From positions 51,563-115,562 of the forward strand of contig QXCR01000094.1 in assembly GCA_004380135.1 (NCBI GenBank): DNA of 64,000 nt, read 5' to 3'. Source of the stretch: Stemphylium vesicarium (taxonomy: Eukaryota; Ascomycota; Dothideomycetes; Pleosporales; Pleosporaceae). The notes below the pieces were generated by a model that saw only the letters and a list, made by a program, of their open reading frames with translations, had not been told where the DNA came from and searched no databases. Positions 63,629-64,000 of this stretch are shown here, piece by piece. The stretch's first letter is position 1. Each line of letters starts with the position of its first letter. A program made the translations under genes and the position numbers.

Positions 63629-64000
63629 TACGTCATCTGGGTGCGCGAGAAGCTAGCGCGTTGATTATGTAATGAGTCTAGCGCGTTCTCCTCGTTGCCG
63701 GCCCGGTTGCATCCATCACCACGTCAGTAGAGCAAAGCTGCGCTTATGGTTTCGTACCCCTTCTGAATTAATCAAGCTCTATTCTTACAGAACAAATCGT
63801 CTCATCATTCGGTGTAGTGTTCGTCTACCACCACTAGAGCACTGCCACCCCATGGACAACTATGCCCTATACTTGCATGTGCACCCCGCTGTATATTCAG
63901 CCCCCATACTAACCAAGTCCCGCAACACTGAGGGCATAGTCCTTTCAGTTCACGCCTTTAGCTAGCCCTGAGATCTGCCGGGTACACTCGCACCCCCCCC

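Noticed and set aside
1..64000. tRNA, rRNA, CRISPR or intact transposon
   Set aside because: No B-box-like tRNA sequence with a matching cloverleaf, no spaced direct repeats, and no transposase, integrase or reverse transcriptase motif was seen by eye. A tRNAscan or repeat search would be decisive.

Overview
The window is a gene-dense stretch of a filamentous ascomycete chromosome. The evidence is many short (about 41-120 nt) spliceosomal introns with gtaag donors and CTAAC-type branch sites, a Zn(II)2Cys6 regulator, a LaeA-like methyltransferase, a WSC/glyoxal oxidase, a cytochrome P450, an MpaB-type oxygenase and a fungal rhodopsin-like membrane protein. A lineage-restricted family of LPxELRNxIY (2EXR/DUF7730-like) genes suggests Dothideomycetes, probably Pleosporales; that placement is an inference from style, not a search result. 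I see no ribosomal RNA, tRNA, CRISPR or intact transposon.

Layout. 1-4.5 kb: the 3' end of a peroxisomal acyl-CoA oxidase (ends in AKL) and a Zn2Cys6 transcription factor. 5-6.5 kb: one broken and one intact 2EXR-like gene. 7.2-12.4 kb: housekeeping genes (NatA catalytic subunit Naa10, a conserved hypothetical protein with a Met-Gly repeat, ethanolamine-phosphate cytidylyltransferase). 12.9-15.9 kb: three more 2EXR-like copies, one intact and two broken. 17.1-32.0 kb: an oxidative and secretory neighbourhood of P450, aquaporin with a 9-nt micro-exon, secreted heme-thiolate peroxidase, HAD phosphatase, MpaB-like oxygenase and a three-WSC glyoxal oxidase. 32.3-41.9 kb: a small nuclear-type protein, a LaeA-like methyltransferase, two disordered proteins and a Pof1/NMNAT-like nucleotidyltransferase. 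42.5-45.6 kb: a large DUF6604-type pseudogene with three in-frame TGA codons and a frameshift. 45.9-54.6 kb: a tail-anchored protein, a single-pass kelch receptor-like protein and cobalamin-independent methionine synthase. 55.6-63.3 kb: SDR, rhodopsin-like membrane protein, FAD-linked (BBE-type) oxidoreductase, a 100-residue GPI-type secreted protein and a split-domain small heat shock protein with a strong heat shock element array.

How the genes fit together. The housekeeping genes (NAA10, ECT1, MET6, NMNAT-like) act independently. The oxidoreductases at 17-32 kb and 55-61 kb, with nearby LaeA-like and Zn2Cys6 genes, resemble tailoring or secretory functions of fungal specialised metabolism and wood or plant-polymer oxidation, but no backbone synthase (PKS, NRPS, terpene cyclase) lies in the window, so no biosynthetic cluster is claimed. 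The most unusual signals are the 2EXR-like family with a strictly shared gene structure and three independently damaged copies, the DUF6604 pseudogene whose stops are all TGA, and the micro-exon that encodes exactly the NPA motif of the aquaporin.
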